64,000 bases of DNA from Tipula vernalis (Eukaryota > Arthropoda > Insecta > Diptera > Tipulidae): positions 247,872,764 through 247,936,763 of the forward strand of contig OY282559.1 of the NCBI GenBank assembly GCA_958295665.1, given 5' to 3'. Within the stretch, counting starts at the first letter, position 1. Each line of letters begins with the position of its first letter. Positions 10,411 through 24,200 of this stretch are shown here, in pieces. Position numbers and translations under genes: made by a program. Below the pieces are notes generated by a model. It saw nothing but the letters and a program-made list of their open reading frames with translations, had not been told where the DNA came from and did not search any database.

Positions 10411-13400
10411 TTAATTGAAATACTTTCCAGACATGACACTTTAAAGGTTGAATTTATACAAATTTTTTAATTTTATATGGGATTTTAATTCAAACGAATT
10501 TTCCCGAGCTCCCCACATGAAACTTGCCCTGATAATTTTTCTAGGAATAATTATTGAGTAGGCACATTAATTAAAATACTTTCCAGACATGACACTTTAA
10601 AGGTTGAATTTATACAAATTTTTAAATGTTATGTGGGCTTTTCAATCAAACGAATTTTCCCGAACTCCCCACATGAAACTTGCCCTGATAATTTTTCAAG
10701 GGATAATTGTTGGTAAGGCGCACTAATTGAAATACTTTCCAGACATGACACTTTAAAGGTTGAATTTATACAAATTTTTTAATTTTATATGGGCTTTTCA
10801 TTCAAACAAATTTTCCCGAGCTCCCCACATGAAACTTTCCCTGGTAGTTTTTCAAGGGATAATTGTTGGTATGGCACACTAATTGAAATACTTTCCAGAC
10901 ATGACACTTTAAAGGTTGAATTTATACAAATTTTTTAATTTTATATGGGCTTTTCATTCAAACGAATTTTCCCGAGCTCCCCACATGAAACTTGCCCTGA
11001 TAATTTTTCTAGGAATAATTGTTGGGTAGGCACATTAATTGAAATACTTTCCAGACATGACACTTTAAAGGTTGAATTTATACAAATTTTTAAATGTTAT
11101 GTGGGCTTTTCATTCAAACGAATTTTCCCGAACTCCCCACATGAAACTTGCCCTGATAATTTTTCTAGGAATAATTATTGGGTAGGCACATTAATTAAAA
11201 TACTTTCCAGACATGACACTTTAAAGGTTGAATTTATACAAATTTTTAAATTTTATATGGGCTTTTCATTCAAACGAATTTTCCCGAGCTCCCCACATGA
11301 AACTTGCCCTGATAATTTTTCAAGGGATAATTGTTGGTAAGGCGCACTAATTGAAATACTTTCCAGACATGACACTTTAAAGGTTGAATTTATACAAATT
11401 TTTTAATTTTATATGGGCTTTTCATTCAAACGAATTTTCCCGAGCTCCCCACATGAAACTTGCCCTGGTAATTTTTCAAGGGATAATTGTTGGTATAGCA
11501 CACTAATTGAAATACTTTCCAGACATGACACTTTAAAGGTTGAATTTATACAAATTTTTTAATTTTATATGGGCTTTTCATTCAAACGAATTTTCCCGAG
11601 CTCACCACATGAAACTTGCCCTGGTAATTTTTCAAGGGATAAATGTTGGTAAGGCACACTAATTGAAATACTTTCCAGACATGACACTTTAAAGGTTGAA
11701 TTTATACAAATTTTTTAATTTTATATGGGATTTTCATTTAAACGAATTTTCCCGAGCTCCCCACATGAAACTTGCCCTGATAATTTTTCTAGGAATAATT
11801 GTTAGGTAGGCACATTAATTGAAATACATTCCAGACATGACACTTTAAAGGTTGAATTTATACAAATTTTTTAATTTTATATGGGCTTTTCATTCAAACG
11901 AATTTTCCCGAGCTCCCCACATGAAACTTGCCCTGGTAATTTTTCAAGGAATAAACGTTGGTATGGCACACTAATTGAAATACTTTCCAGACATGACACT
12001 TTAAAGGTTGAATTTATACAAATTTTTTAATTTTATATGGGATTTTCATTCAAACGAATTTTCCCGAGCTCCCCACATGAAACTTGCTCTGTTAATTTTT
12101 CAAGGGATAATTGTTGGTAAGGCGTACTAATTGAAATACTTTCCAGACATGACACTTTAAAGGTTGAATTTATACAAATTTTTTAATTTTATATGGGCTT
12201 TTCATTCAAACGAATTTTCCCGAGCTCCCCACATGAAACTTGCCCTGATAATTTTTCATGGGATAATTGTTGGTAAGGCACATTAATTGAAATACTTTCC
12301 AGACATGACACTTTAAAGGTTGAATTTATACAAATTTTTTAATTTTATATGGGATTTTAATTCAAACGAATTTTCGTGAGCTCCCCACACGAAACTTGCC
12401 CTGATAATTTTTCTAGGAATAATTATTGAGTAGGCACATTAATTAAAATACTTTCCAGACATGACACTTTAAAGGTTGAATTTATACAAATTTTTAAATT
12501 TTATATGGGCTTTTCATTCAAACGAATTTTTCCGAGCTCCCCACATGAAACTTGCCCTGATAATTTTTCTAGGAATAACTGTTGGGTAGGCACATTAATT
12601 GAAATACTTTCCAGACATGACACTTTAAAGGTTGAATTTATACAAATTTTTAAATGTTATGTGGGCTTTTCATTCAAACGAATTTTCCCGAGCTCCCCAC
12701 ATGAAACTTTCCCTGGTAATTTTTCAAGGGATAAATGTTGGTATGGCACACTAATTGAAATACTTTCCAGACATGACACTTTAAAGGTTGAATTTATACA
12801 AATTTTTAAATTTTATATGGGCTTTTCATTCAAACGAATTTTTCCGAGCTCCCCACATGAAACTTGCCCTGATAATTTTTCTAGGAATAATTGTTGGGTA
12901 GGCACATTAATTGAAATACTTTCCAGACATGACACTTTAAAGGTTGAATTTATACAAATTTTTTAATTTTATATGGGCTTTTCATTCAAACGAATTTTCC
13001 CGAGCTCCCTACATGAAACTTGCCCTGATAATTTTTCAAGGGATAACCGTTGGTAAGGCACACTAATTGAAATACTTTCCAGACATGACACTTTAAAGGT
13101 TGAATTTATACAAATTTTTTAATTTTATATGGGATTTTCATTCAAACGAATTTTTCCGAGCTCCCCACATGAAACTTGCCCTGATAATTTTTCTAGGAAT
13201 AATTGTTGGGTAGGCACATTAATTAAAATACTTTCCAGACATGACACTTTAAAGGTTGAATTTATACAAATTTTTAAATGTTATGTGGGATTTTCATTCA
13301 AACAAATTTTCCCGAGCTCCCCACATGAAACTTGCCCTGATAATTTTTCAAGGGATAATTGTTGGTAAGGCGTACTAATTGAAATACTTTCCAGACATGA

Positions 13401-16400
13401 CACTTTAAAGGTTGAATTTATACAAATTTTTTAATTTTATATGGGATTTTCATTCAAACGAATTTTCCCGAGCTCCCCACATGAAACTTGCCCTGATAAT
13501 TTTTCATGGGATAATTGTTGGTAAGGCACACTAATTAAAATACTTTCCAGACATGACACTTTAAAGGTTGAATTTATACAAATTTTTTAATTTTATATGG
13601 GATTTTCATTCAAACGAATTTTTCCGAGCTCCCCACATGAAACTTGCCCTGATAATTTTTCTAGGAATAATTGTTGGGTAGGCACATTAATTAAAATACT
13701 TTCCAGACATGACACTTTAAAGGTTGAATTTATACAAATTTTTAAATGTTATGTGGGATTTTCATTCAAACGAATTTTCCCGAGCTCCCCACATGAAACT
13801 TGCCCTGATAATTTTTCAAGGGATAATTGTTGGTAAGGCACACTAATTGAAATACTTTCCAGACATGACACTTTAAAGGTTGAATTTATACAAATTTTTA
13901 AATTTTATATGGGCTTTTCATTCAAACAAATTTTCCCGAGCTCCCCACATGAAACTTGCCCTGATAATTTTTCAAGGGATAATTGTTGGTAAGGCGCACT
14001 AATTGAAATACTTTCCAGACATGACACTTTAAAGGTTGAATTTATACAAATTTTTTAATTTTATATAGGATTTTCATTCAAACGAATTTTCCCGAGCTCC
14101 CCACATGAAACTTGCCCTGGTAATTTTTCAAGGGATAAATGTTGGTATGGCACACTAATTGAAATACTTTCCAGACATGACACTTTAAAGGTTGAATTTA
14201 TACAAATTTTTTAATTTTATATGGGATTTTCATTCAAACGAATTTTCCCGAGCTCCCCACATGAAACTTGCTCTGATAATTTTTCAAGGGATAATTGTTG
14301 GTAAGGCGTACTAATTGAAATACTTTCCAGACATGACACTTTAAAGGTTGAATTTATACAAATTTTTTAATTTTATATAGGCTTTTCATTCAAACGAATT
14401 TTCCCGAGCTCCCCACATGAAACTTGCCCTGATAATTTTTCATGGGATAATTGTTGGTAAGGCACATTAATTGAAATACTTTCCAGACATGACACTTTAA
14501 AGGTTGAATTTATACAAATTTTTTAATTTTATATGGGATTTTAATTCAAACGAATTTTCGTGAGCTCCCCACACGAAACTTGCCCTGATAATTTTTCTAG
14601 GAATAATTATTGAGTAGGCACATTAATTAAAATACTTTCCAGACATGACACTTTAAAGGTTGAATTTATACAAATTTTTAAATTTTATATGGGCTTTTCA
14701 TTCAAACGAATTTTCCCGAGCTCCCCACATGAAACTTGCCCTGATAATTTTTCTAGGAATAACTGTTGGGTAGGCACATTAATTGAAATACTTTCCAGAC
14801 ATGACACTTTAAAGGTTGAATTTATACAAATTTTTAAATGTTATGTGGGCTTTTCATTCAAACGAATTTTCCCGAGCTCCCCACATGAAACTTTCCCTGG
14901 TAATTTTTCAAGGGATAAATGTTGGTATGGCACACTAATTGAAATACTTTCCAGACATGACACTTTAAAGGTTGAATTTATACAAATTTTTAAATTTTAT
15001 ATGGGCTTTTCATTCAAACGAATTTTTCCGAGCTCCCCACATGAAACTTGCCCTGATAATTTTTCTAGGAGTAATTGTTGGGTAGGCACATTAATTGAAA
15101 TACTTTCCAGACATGACACTTTAAAGGTTGAATTTATACAAATTTTTTAATTTTATATGGGCTTTTCATTCAAACGAATTTTCCCGAGCTCCCCACATGA
15201 AACTTCCCCTGATAATTTTTCAAGGGATAATTGTTGGTAAGGCGCACTAATTGAAATACTTTCCAGACATGACACTTAAAAGGTTGAATTTATACAAATT
15301 TTTTAATTTTATATGGGCTTTTCATTCAAACGAATTTTCCCGAGCTCCCCACATGAAACTTGCCCTGGTAATTTTTCAAGGGATAATTGTTGGTATAGCA
15401 CACTAATTGAAATACTTTCCAGACATGACACTTTAAAGGTTGAATTTATACAAATTTTTTAATTTTATATGGGCTTTTCATTCAAACGAATTTTCCCGAG
15501 CTCCCCACATGAAACTTTCCCTGGTAATTTTTCAAGGGATAAATGTTGGTAAGGCACACTAATTGAAATACTTTCCAGACATGACACTTTAAAGGTTGAA
15601 TTTATACAAATTTTTTAATTTTATATGGGATTTTCATTTAAACGAATTTTCCCGAGCTCCCCACATGAAACTTGCCCTGATAATTTTTCTAGGAATAATT
15701 GTTAGGTAGGCACATTAATTGAAATGCTTTCTAGAAATGCACTTTAAAGGTTGAATTTATACAAATTTTTAAATGTTATGTGGGATTTTCATTCAAACGA
15801 ATTTTCCCGAGCTCCCCACATGAAACTTGCCCTGATAATTTTTCAAGGGATAATTGTTGGTAAGGCGCACTAATTGAAATACATTCCAGACATGACACTT
15901 TAAAGGTTGAATTTATACAAATTTTTTAATTTTATATGGGCATTTCATTCAAACGAATTTTCCCGAGCTCCCCACATGAAACTTTCCCTGGTAATTTTTT
16001 AAGGAGTAAACATTGGTATGGCACACTAATTGAAATACTTTCCAGACATGACACTTTAAAGGTTGAATTTATACAAATTTTTTAATTTTATATGGGATTT
16101 TCATTCAAACGAATTTTCCCGAGCTCCCCACATGAAACTTGCTCTGATAATTTTTCAAGGGATAATTGTTGGTAAGGCACACTAATTGAAATACTTTTCA
16201 GACATGACACTTTAAAGGTTGAATTTATACAAATTTTTTAATTTTATATGGGCTTTTCATTCAAACGAATTTTCCCGAGCTCCCCACATGAAACTTGCCC
16301 TGATAATTTTTCATGGGATAATTGTTGGTAAGGCACATTAATTGAAATACTTTCCAGACATGACACTTTAAAGGTTGAATTTATACAAATTTTTTAATTT

Positions 16401-19400
16401 TATATGGGATTTTAATTCAAACGAATTTTCGTGAGCTCCCCACACGAAACTTGCCCTGATAATTTTTCTAGGAATAATTATTGAGTAGGCACATTAATTA
16501 AAATACTTTCCAGACATGACACTTTAAAGGTTGAATTTATACAAATTTTTAAATTTTATATGGGCTTTTCATTCAAACGAATTTTTCCGAGCTCCCCACA
16601 TGAAACTTGCCCTGATAATTTTTCTAGGAATAACTGTTGGGTAGGCACATTAATTGAAATACTTTCCAGACATGACACTTTAAAGGTTGAATTTATACAA
16701 ATTTTTAAATGTTATGTGGGCTTTTCATTCAAACGAATTTTCCCGAGCTCCCCACATGAAACTTTCCCTGGTAATTTTTCAAGGGATAAATGTTGGTATG
16801 GCACACTAATTGAAATACTTTCCAGACATGACACTTTAAAGGTTGAATTTATACAAATTTTTAAATTTTATATGGGCTTTTCATTCAAACGAATTTTTCC
16901 GAGCTCCCCACATGAAACTTGCCCTGATAATTTTTCTAGGAATAATTGTTGGGTAGGCACATTAATTGAAATACTTTCCAGACATGACACTTTAAAGGTT
17001 GAATTTATACAAATTTTTTAATTTTATATGGGCTTTTCATTCAAACGAATTTTCCCGAGCTCCCCACATGAAACTTGCCCTGATAATTTTTCAAGGGATA
17101 ACTGTTGGTAAGGCACACTAATTGAAATACTTTCCAGACATGACACTTTAAAGGTTGAATTTATACAAATTTTTTAATTTTATATGGGATTTTCATTCAA
17201 ACGAATTTTTCCGAGCTCCCCACATGAAACTTGCCCTGATAATTTTTCTAGGAATAATTGTTGGGTAGGCACATTAATTAAAATACTTTCCAGACATGAC
17301 ACTTTAAAGGTTGAATTTATACAAATTTTTAAATGTTATGTGGGATTTTCATTCAAACAAATTTTCCCGAGCTCCCCACATGAAACTTGCCCTGATAATT
17401 TTTCAAGGGATAATTGTTGGTAAGGCGTACTAATTGAAATACTTTCCAGACATGACACTTTAAAGGTTGAATTTATACAAATTTTTTAATTTTATATGGG
17501 ATTTTCATTCAAACGAATTTTCCCGAGCTCCCCACATGAAACTTGCCCTGATAATTTTTCATGGGATAATTGTTAGTAAGGCACACTAATTAAAATACTT
17601 TCCAGACATGACACTTTAAAGGTTGAATTTATACAAATTTTTTAATTTTATATGGGATTTTCATTCAAACGAATTTTTCCGAGCTCCCCACATGAAACTT
17701 GCCCTGATAATTTTTCTAGGAATAATTGTTGGGTAGGCACATTAATTAAAATACTTTCCAGACACGACACTTTAAAGGTTGAATTTATACAAATTTTTAA
17801 ATGTTATGTGGGATTTTCATTCAAACGAATTTTCCCGAGCTCCCCACATGAAACTTGCCCTGATAATTTTTCAAGGGATAATTGTTGGTAAGGCACACTA
17901 ATTGAAATACTTTCCAGACATGACACTTTAAAGGTTGAATTTATACAAATTTTTTAATTTTATATGGGATTTTCATTCAAACGAATTTTCCCGAGCTCCC
18001 CACATGAAACTTGCCCTGATAATTTTTCTAATAATAATTGTTGGTAAGGCACACTAATTGAAATACTTTCCAGACATGACACTTTAAAGGTTGAATTTAT
18101 ACAAATTTTTTAATTTTTTATGGGATTTTCATTCAAACGAATTTTTCCGAGCTCCCCACATGAAACTTGCCCTGATAAATTTTTAGGAATAATTACTGGG
18201 TAGGCACATTAATTGAAATACTTTCCAGATATGACACTTTAAAGGTTGAATTTATACAAATTTTTAAATGTTATGTGGGCTTTTTATTCAAACGAATTTT
18301 CCCGAGCTCCCCACATGAAACTTGCCCTGGTAATTTTTTAAGCGATAACTGTTGATAAGGCACATTAATTCAAATACTTTCCAAACATGACACTTTAAAG
18401 GTTGAATTTATACAAATTTTTAAATTTTATATTGGCTTTTCATTCAAACGAATTTTCCCGAGCTCCCCACATGAAACTTGCCCTGATAATTTTTCAAGGG
18501 ATAATGGCACACTAATTGAAATACTTTCCAGACATGACACTTTAAAGGTTGAATTTATACAAATTTTTTAATTTTATATGGGCTTTTCATTCAAACGAAT
18601 TTTCCCGAGCTCCCCACATGAAACTTGCTCTGATAATTTTTCAAGGGATAATTGTTGGTAAGGCGTACTAATTGAAATACTTTCCAGACATGACACTTTA
18701 AAGGTTGAATTTATACAAATTTTTTAATTTTATATAGGCTTTTCATTCAAACGAATTTTCCCGAGCTCCCCACATGAAACTTGCCCTGATAATTTTTCAT
18801 GGGATAATTGTTGGTAAGGCACATTAATTGAAATACTTTCCAGACATGACACTTTAAAGGTTGAATTTATACAAATTTTTTAATTTTATATGGGATTTTA
18901 ATTCAAACGAATTTTCGTGAGCTCCCCACACGAAACTTGCCCTGATAATTTTTCTAGGAATAATTATTGAGTAGGCACATTAATTAAAATACTTTCCAGA
19001 CATGACACTTTAAAGGTTGAATTTATACAAATTTTTAAATGTTATGTGGGCTTTTCATTCAAACGAATTTTCCCGAGCTCCCCACATGAAACTTTCCCTG
19101 GTAATTTTTCAAGGGATAATTGTTGGTATGGCACACTAATTGAAATACTTTCCAGACATGACACTTTAAAGGTTGAATTTATACAAATTTTTAAATTTTA
19201 TATGGGCTTTTCATTCAAACGAATTTTTCCGAGCTCCCCACATGAAACTTGCCCTGATAATTTTTCTAGGAATAATTGTTGGGTAGGCACATTAATTGAA
19301 ATACTTTCCAGACATGACACTTTAAAGGTTGAATTTATACAAATTTTTTAATTTTATATGGTCTTTTCATTCAAACGAATTTTCCCGAGCTCCCCACATG

Positions 19401-20926
19401 AAACTTGCCCTGATAATTTTTCAAGGGATAACCGTTGGTAAGGCACACTAATTGAAATACTTTCCAGATATGACACTTTAAAGGTTGAATTTATACAAAT
19501 TTTTTAATTTTATATGGGATTTTCATTCAAACGAATTTTTCCGAGCTCCCCACATGAAACTTGCCCTGATAATTTTTCTAGGAATATTTGTTGGGTAGGC
19601 ACATTAATTAAAATACTTTCCAGACATGACACTTTAAAGGTTGAATTTATACAAATTTTTAAATGTTATGTGGGATTTTCATTCAAACAAATTTTCCCGA
19701 GCTCCCCACATGAAACTTGCCCTGATAATTTTTCAAGGGATAATTGTTGGTAAGGCGTACTAATTGAAATACTTTCCAGACATGACACTTTAAAGGTTGA
19801 ATTTATACAAATTTTTTAATTTTATATGGGATTTTCATTCAAACGAATTTTCCCGAGCTCCCCACATGAAACTTGCCCTGATAATTTTTCATGGGATAAT
19901 TGTTGGTAAGGCACACTAATTAAAATACTTTCCAGACATGACACTTTAAAGGTTGAATTTATACAAATTTTTTAATTTTATATGGGATTTTCATTCAAAC
20001 GAATTTTCCCGAGCTCCCCACATGAAACTTGCCCTGATAATTTTTCTAGGAATAATTGTTGGGTAGGCACATTAATTAAAATACTTTCCAGACATGACAC
20101 TTTAAAGGTTGAATTTATACAAATTTTTAAATGTTATGTGGGATTTTCATTCAAACGAATTTTCCCGAGCTCCCCACATGAAACTTGCCCTGATAATTTT
20201 TCTAGGGATAATTGTTGGTAAGGCACACTAATTGAAATACTTTCCAGACATGACACTTTAAAGGTTGAATTTATACAAATTTTTTAATTTTATATGGGAT
20301 TTTCATTCAAACGAATTTTCCCGAGCTCCCCACATGAAACTTGCCCTGATAATTTTTCAAGGGATAACTGTTGGTAAGGCACACTAATTGAAATACTTTC
20401 CAGACATGACACTTTAAAGGTTGAATTTATACAAATTTTTTAATTTTTTATGGGATTTTCATTCAAACGAATTTTTCCGAGCTCCCCACATGAAACTTGC
20501 CCTGATAAATTTTTAGGAATAATTACTGGGTAGGCACATTAATTGAAATACTTTCCAGATATGACACTTTAAAGGTTGAATTTATACAAATTTTTAAATG
20601 TTATGTGGGCTTTTTATTCAAACGAATTTTCCCGAGCTCCCCACATGAAACTTGCCCTGGTAATTTTTTAAGCGATAACTGTTGATAAGGCACATTAATT
20701 CAAATACTTTCCAAACATGACACTTTAAAGGTTGAATTTATACAAATTTTTAAATTTTATATTGGCTTTTCATTCAAACGAATTTTCCCGAGCTCCCCAC
20801 ATGAAACTTGCCCTGATAATTTTTCAAGGGATAATTGTTGGTATGGCACACTAATTGAAATACTTTCCAGACATGACACTTTAAAGGTTGAATTTATACA
20901 AATTTTTAATTTTATATGGGCTTTTC
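10411..20926 (+). repeat. 156-bp satellite array 1 (~67 monomers)
   Basis: The monomer includes CTTTCCAGACATGACACTTT, GGTTGAATTTATACAAAT, CATTCAAACGAATTTTCCCG, GAGCTCCCCACATGAAACTT and a variable TAATTTTTCAAGGGATAA-type segment. Spacing is 156 bp almost throughout. Multi-monomer blocks are duplicated at offsets of 2184, 1871, 4055 and 2330 bp; the variant TTTTCGTGAGCTCCCCACAC occurs at 12371, 14555, 16426 and 18912. One shortened monomer lies near 18505. Open frames within the array arise because 156 is a multiple of three and are not genes. Confidence 0.95.
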
Positions 20927-21180
20927 TGATGAAATTTTAAGTATAATTCCTATGGTAAACTGTGACAAACCAAAACGAGCCTTTTTTCAGTCGTAAATTC
21001 ACTTCATGGAAATACCAGTTTCTAGGTTGTTTTGTTATTTTTTCATGTTATTTAAAATATGTTTCGGCTGAAATATGTCGGCTGGTAACTTTCGGCTGAT
21101 ATAGCCAAGACACTAACTGCATTACCGACATTTTATATCTTTCGGCTGAAAACTTTCGGCTAACTTTAACAAGGTTTAGT
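20835..21180. repeat. right terminal inverted repeat
   Basis: 20927-21180 is unique sequence complementary to 10093-10327: TCTGATGAAATTTTAAG at 20926, AATTCCTATGGTAAACTGTG, GGCTGGTAACTTTCGGCTG, then CTGAAAACTTTCGGCTAAC and CTTTAACAAGGT at the end. 20835-20926 is the last monomer of array 1 and pairs with the inverted partial monomer of the left copy. Satellite resumes immediately after 21180. Confidence 0.85.
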
Positions 21181-21240
21181 GTTGGGTAGGCACACTAATT
21201 GAAATACTTACCAGACATGACACTTTAAAGGTTGAATTTA

Positions 21241-24200
21241 TACAAATTTTTAATTTTATATGGGCTTTTCATTCAAACGAATTTTCCCGAACTCCCCACA
21301 TGAAACGTGCCCTGATAATTTTTCAAGGGATAATTGCTGGTAAGGCACACTAATTGAAATACTTTCAAGACATGACACTTTAAAGGTTGAATTTAATCAA
21401 ATTTCTTTATTTTATAAGGGCTTTTCATTCAAACGAATTTTCCCGGGCTCCCCATATGAAACTTGCCCTGATAATTTTTCTAATAATAATTGTTGGGTAG
21501 GCACATTAATTGAAATACTTGACACTTTAAAGGTTGAATATATATAAATTTTTTAATTTTATATGGGCTTTTCATTCAAACGAATTTTCCCGAGCTCCCC
21601 ACATGAAACTTGCCCAATAATTTTGCAAGCGATAATTGTTGGCTAGACACATTAATTGAAATACTTTCCAAAATGATACTTTAAAGGTTGAATTTATACA
21701 AATTTTTAATTTTATATGGGCTTTTCATTCAAACGAATTTTCCCGAGCTCCCCACATGAAACTTGCCCTGATAATTTTTCAAGGGATAATTGTTGGCTAG
21801 ACACATTAATTGAAATACTTTCCAAACATGACACTTTAAAGGTTGAATTTATACAAATTTTTTAATGTTATATGGGCTTTTCATTCAAACGAATTTTCCC
21901 GAGCTCCCCACATGAAACTTGCCCTGCTAATTTTTCAAGGGATAATTGTTGGTAAGACGCACTAATTGAAATACTTTCCAGATATGACACTTTAAAGGTT
22001 GAATTTATACAAATTTTTTAATTTTATATGGGCTTTTCATTCAAACGAGTTTTCCCGAGCTCCCCACATGAAACTTGCCCTGATAATTTTTCAAGGGATA
22101 ATTGTTGGTAAGGCACACTAATTGAAATACTTTCCGACATGACACTTTAAAGGTTGAATTTATACAAATTTTTTAATGTTATATGGGCTTTTCATTCAAA
22201 CGAATTTTCCCGAGCTCCCCACATGAAACTTGCCCTGATAATTTTGCAAGCGATAATTATTGGCTAGGCAAACTAATTGAAATACTTTCCAGACATGACA
22301 CTTTAAAGGTTGAATTTATACAAATTTTTAATTTTATAGGGGCTTTTCATTCAAACGAATTTTTCCGAACTCCCCACATGAAACTTGCCCTGATAATTTT
22401 TCAAGGGATAATTGTTGGTAAGGCACACTAATTGAAATACTTTCAAGACATGACACTTTAAAGGTTGAATTTAATCAAATTTCTTAATTTTATAAGGGCT
22501 TTTCATTCAAACGAATTTTCCCGGCTCCCCACATGAAACTTGCCCTGATAATTTTTCTAAGAATAATTGTTGGGTAGGCACATTAATTGAAATACTTGAC
22601 ACTTTAAAGGTTGAATTTATATAATTTTTTTAATTTTATATGGGCTTTTCATTCAAACGAATGTTCCCAAGCTCCCCACATGAAACTTTCCCTGATAATT
22701 TTTCAAGGGATAATTGTTGGTAAGGCACACTAATTGAAATACTTTCCAGACATGACACTTTAAAGGTTGAATTTATACAAATTTTTTAATTTTAAATGGG
22801 CTTTTCATTCGAATGAATTTTCCCGAGCTCCCCACATGAAACTTGCCCTGATTATTTTTCAAGGGATAATTGTTGGTAAGGCACACTAATTGAAATACTT
22901 TCCAGACATGACACTTTAAAGGTTGAATTTATACAAATTTTTTAATTTTAAATGGGCTTTTCATTCAAATGAATTTTCCCGAGCTCCCCACATGAAACTT
23001 GCCCTGATTATTTTTCAAGGGATAATTGTTGGTAAGGCACACTAATTGAAATACTTACCAGACATGACACTTTAAAGGTTGAATTTATACAAATTTTTAA
23101 TTTTATATGGGCTTTTCATTCAAACGAATTTTTCCGAACTCCCCACATGAAACTTGCCCTGATAATTTTTCAAGGGATAATTGTTGGTAAGGCACACTAA
23201 TTGAAATACTTTCAAGACATGACATTTTAAAGGTTGAATTTAATCAAATTTCTTAATTTTATATGGGCTTTTCATTCAAACGAATTTTCCCGGCTCCCCA
23301 CATGAAACTTGCCCTGATAATTTTTCTAAGAATAATTGTTGGGTAGGCACATTAATTGAAATACTTGACACTTTAAAGGTTGAATTTATATATTTTTTTT
23401 AATTTTATATGGGCTTTTCATTCAAACGAATGTTCCCAAGCTCCCCACATGAAACTTTCCCTGATAATTTTTCAAGGGATAATTGTTGGTAAGGCACACT
23501 AATTGAAATACTTTCCAGACATGACACTTTAAAGGTTGAATTTATATAAATTTTTTAATTTTATATGGGCTTTTCATTCAAACGAATTTTCCCGAGCTCC
23601 CCACATGAAACTTGCCCTGATAATTTTTCAAGGGATAATTGTTGGTGAGGCACACTAATTGAAATACTTTCCAGACATGACACTTTAAAGGTTGAATTTA
23701 TACAAATTTTTTAATTTTATACGGGCTTTTCATTCAAACGAATTTTCCCGAGCTCCCCACATGAAACTTGCCCTGATAATTTTTCAAGGGATAATTGTTG
23801 GTAAGGCACACTAATTGAAATACTTTCCAGACATGACACTTTAAAGGTTGAATTGATACAAATTTTTTAATTTTAAATGGGCTTTTCATTCAAATGAATT
23901 TTCCCGAGCTCCCCACATGAAACTTGCCCTGATAATTTTTCAAGGGATAATTGTTGGTAAGGCACACTAATTGAAATACTTACCAGACATGACACTTTAA
24001 AGGTTGAATTTATACAAATTTTTAATTTTATATGGGCTTTTCATTCAAACGAATTTTTCCGAACTCCCCACATGAAACTTGCCCTGATAATTTTTCAAGG
24101 GATAATTGTTGGTAAGGCACACTAATTGAAATACTTTCAAGACATGACATTTTAAAGGTTGAATTTAATCAAATTTCTTAATTTTATATGGGCTTTTCAT

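Larger units (their letters stand above)
10093..21180. mobile_element. foldback-like transposon filled with satellite DNA
   Basis: An ~11-kb unit is bounded by long inverted repeats (10093-10410 and 20835-21180) whose outer parts have TTTCGGCTG words. The interior is about 67 tandem copies of a 156-bp monomer and nothing else; there is no transposase. The inverted repeats include about 83 bp of the monomer, which places the monomer within the terminal-repeat architecture. Foldback-type elements are known to carry tandem repeats in their ends, and the Tetris element of Drosophila virilis is a known example of such repeats giving rise to a satellite. The outer left flank is unique DNA, whereas the right flank is more satellite. 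The single-element interpretation is inference; a recombination product is possible. Confidence 0.6.

Noticed and set aside
20920..20990. Hammerhead ribozyme in the terminal repeat (CTGATGAA)
   Set aside because: The CTGATGA box is present, but the required GAAA box and paired stems at suitable distance are not visible. The monomer itself has only CTGATAA.
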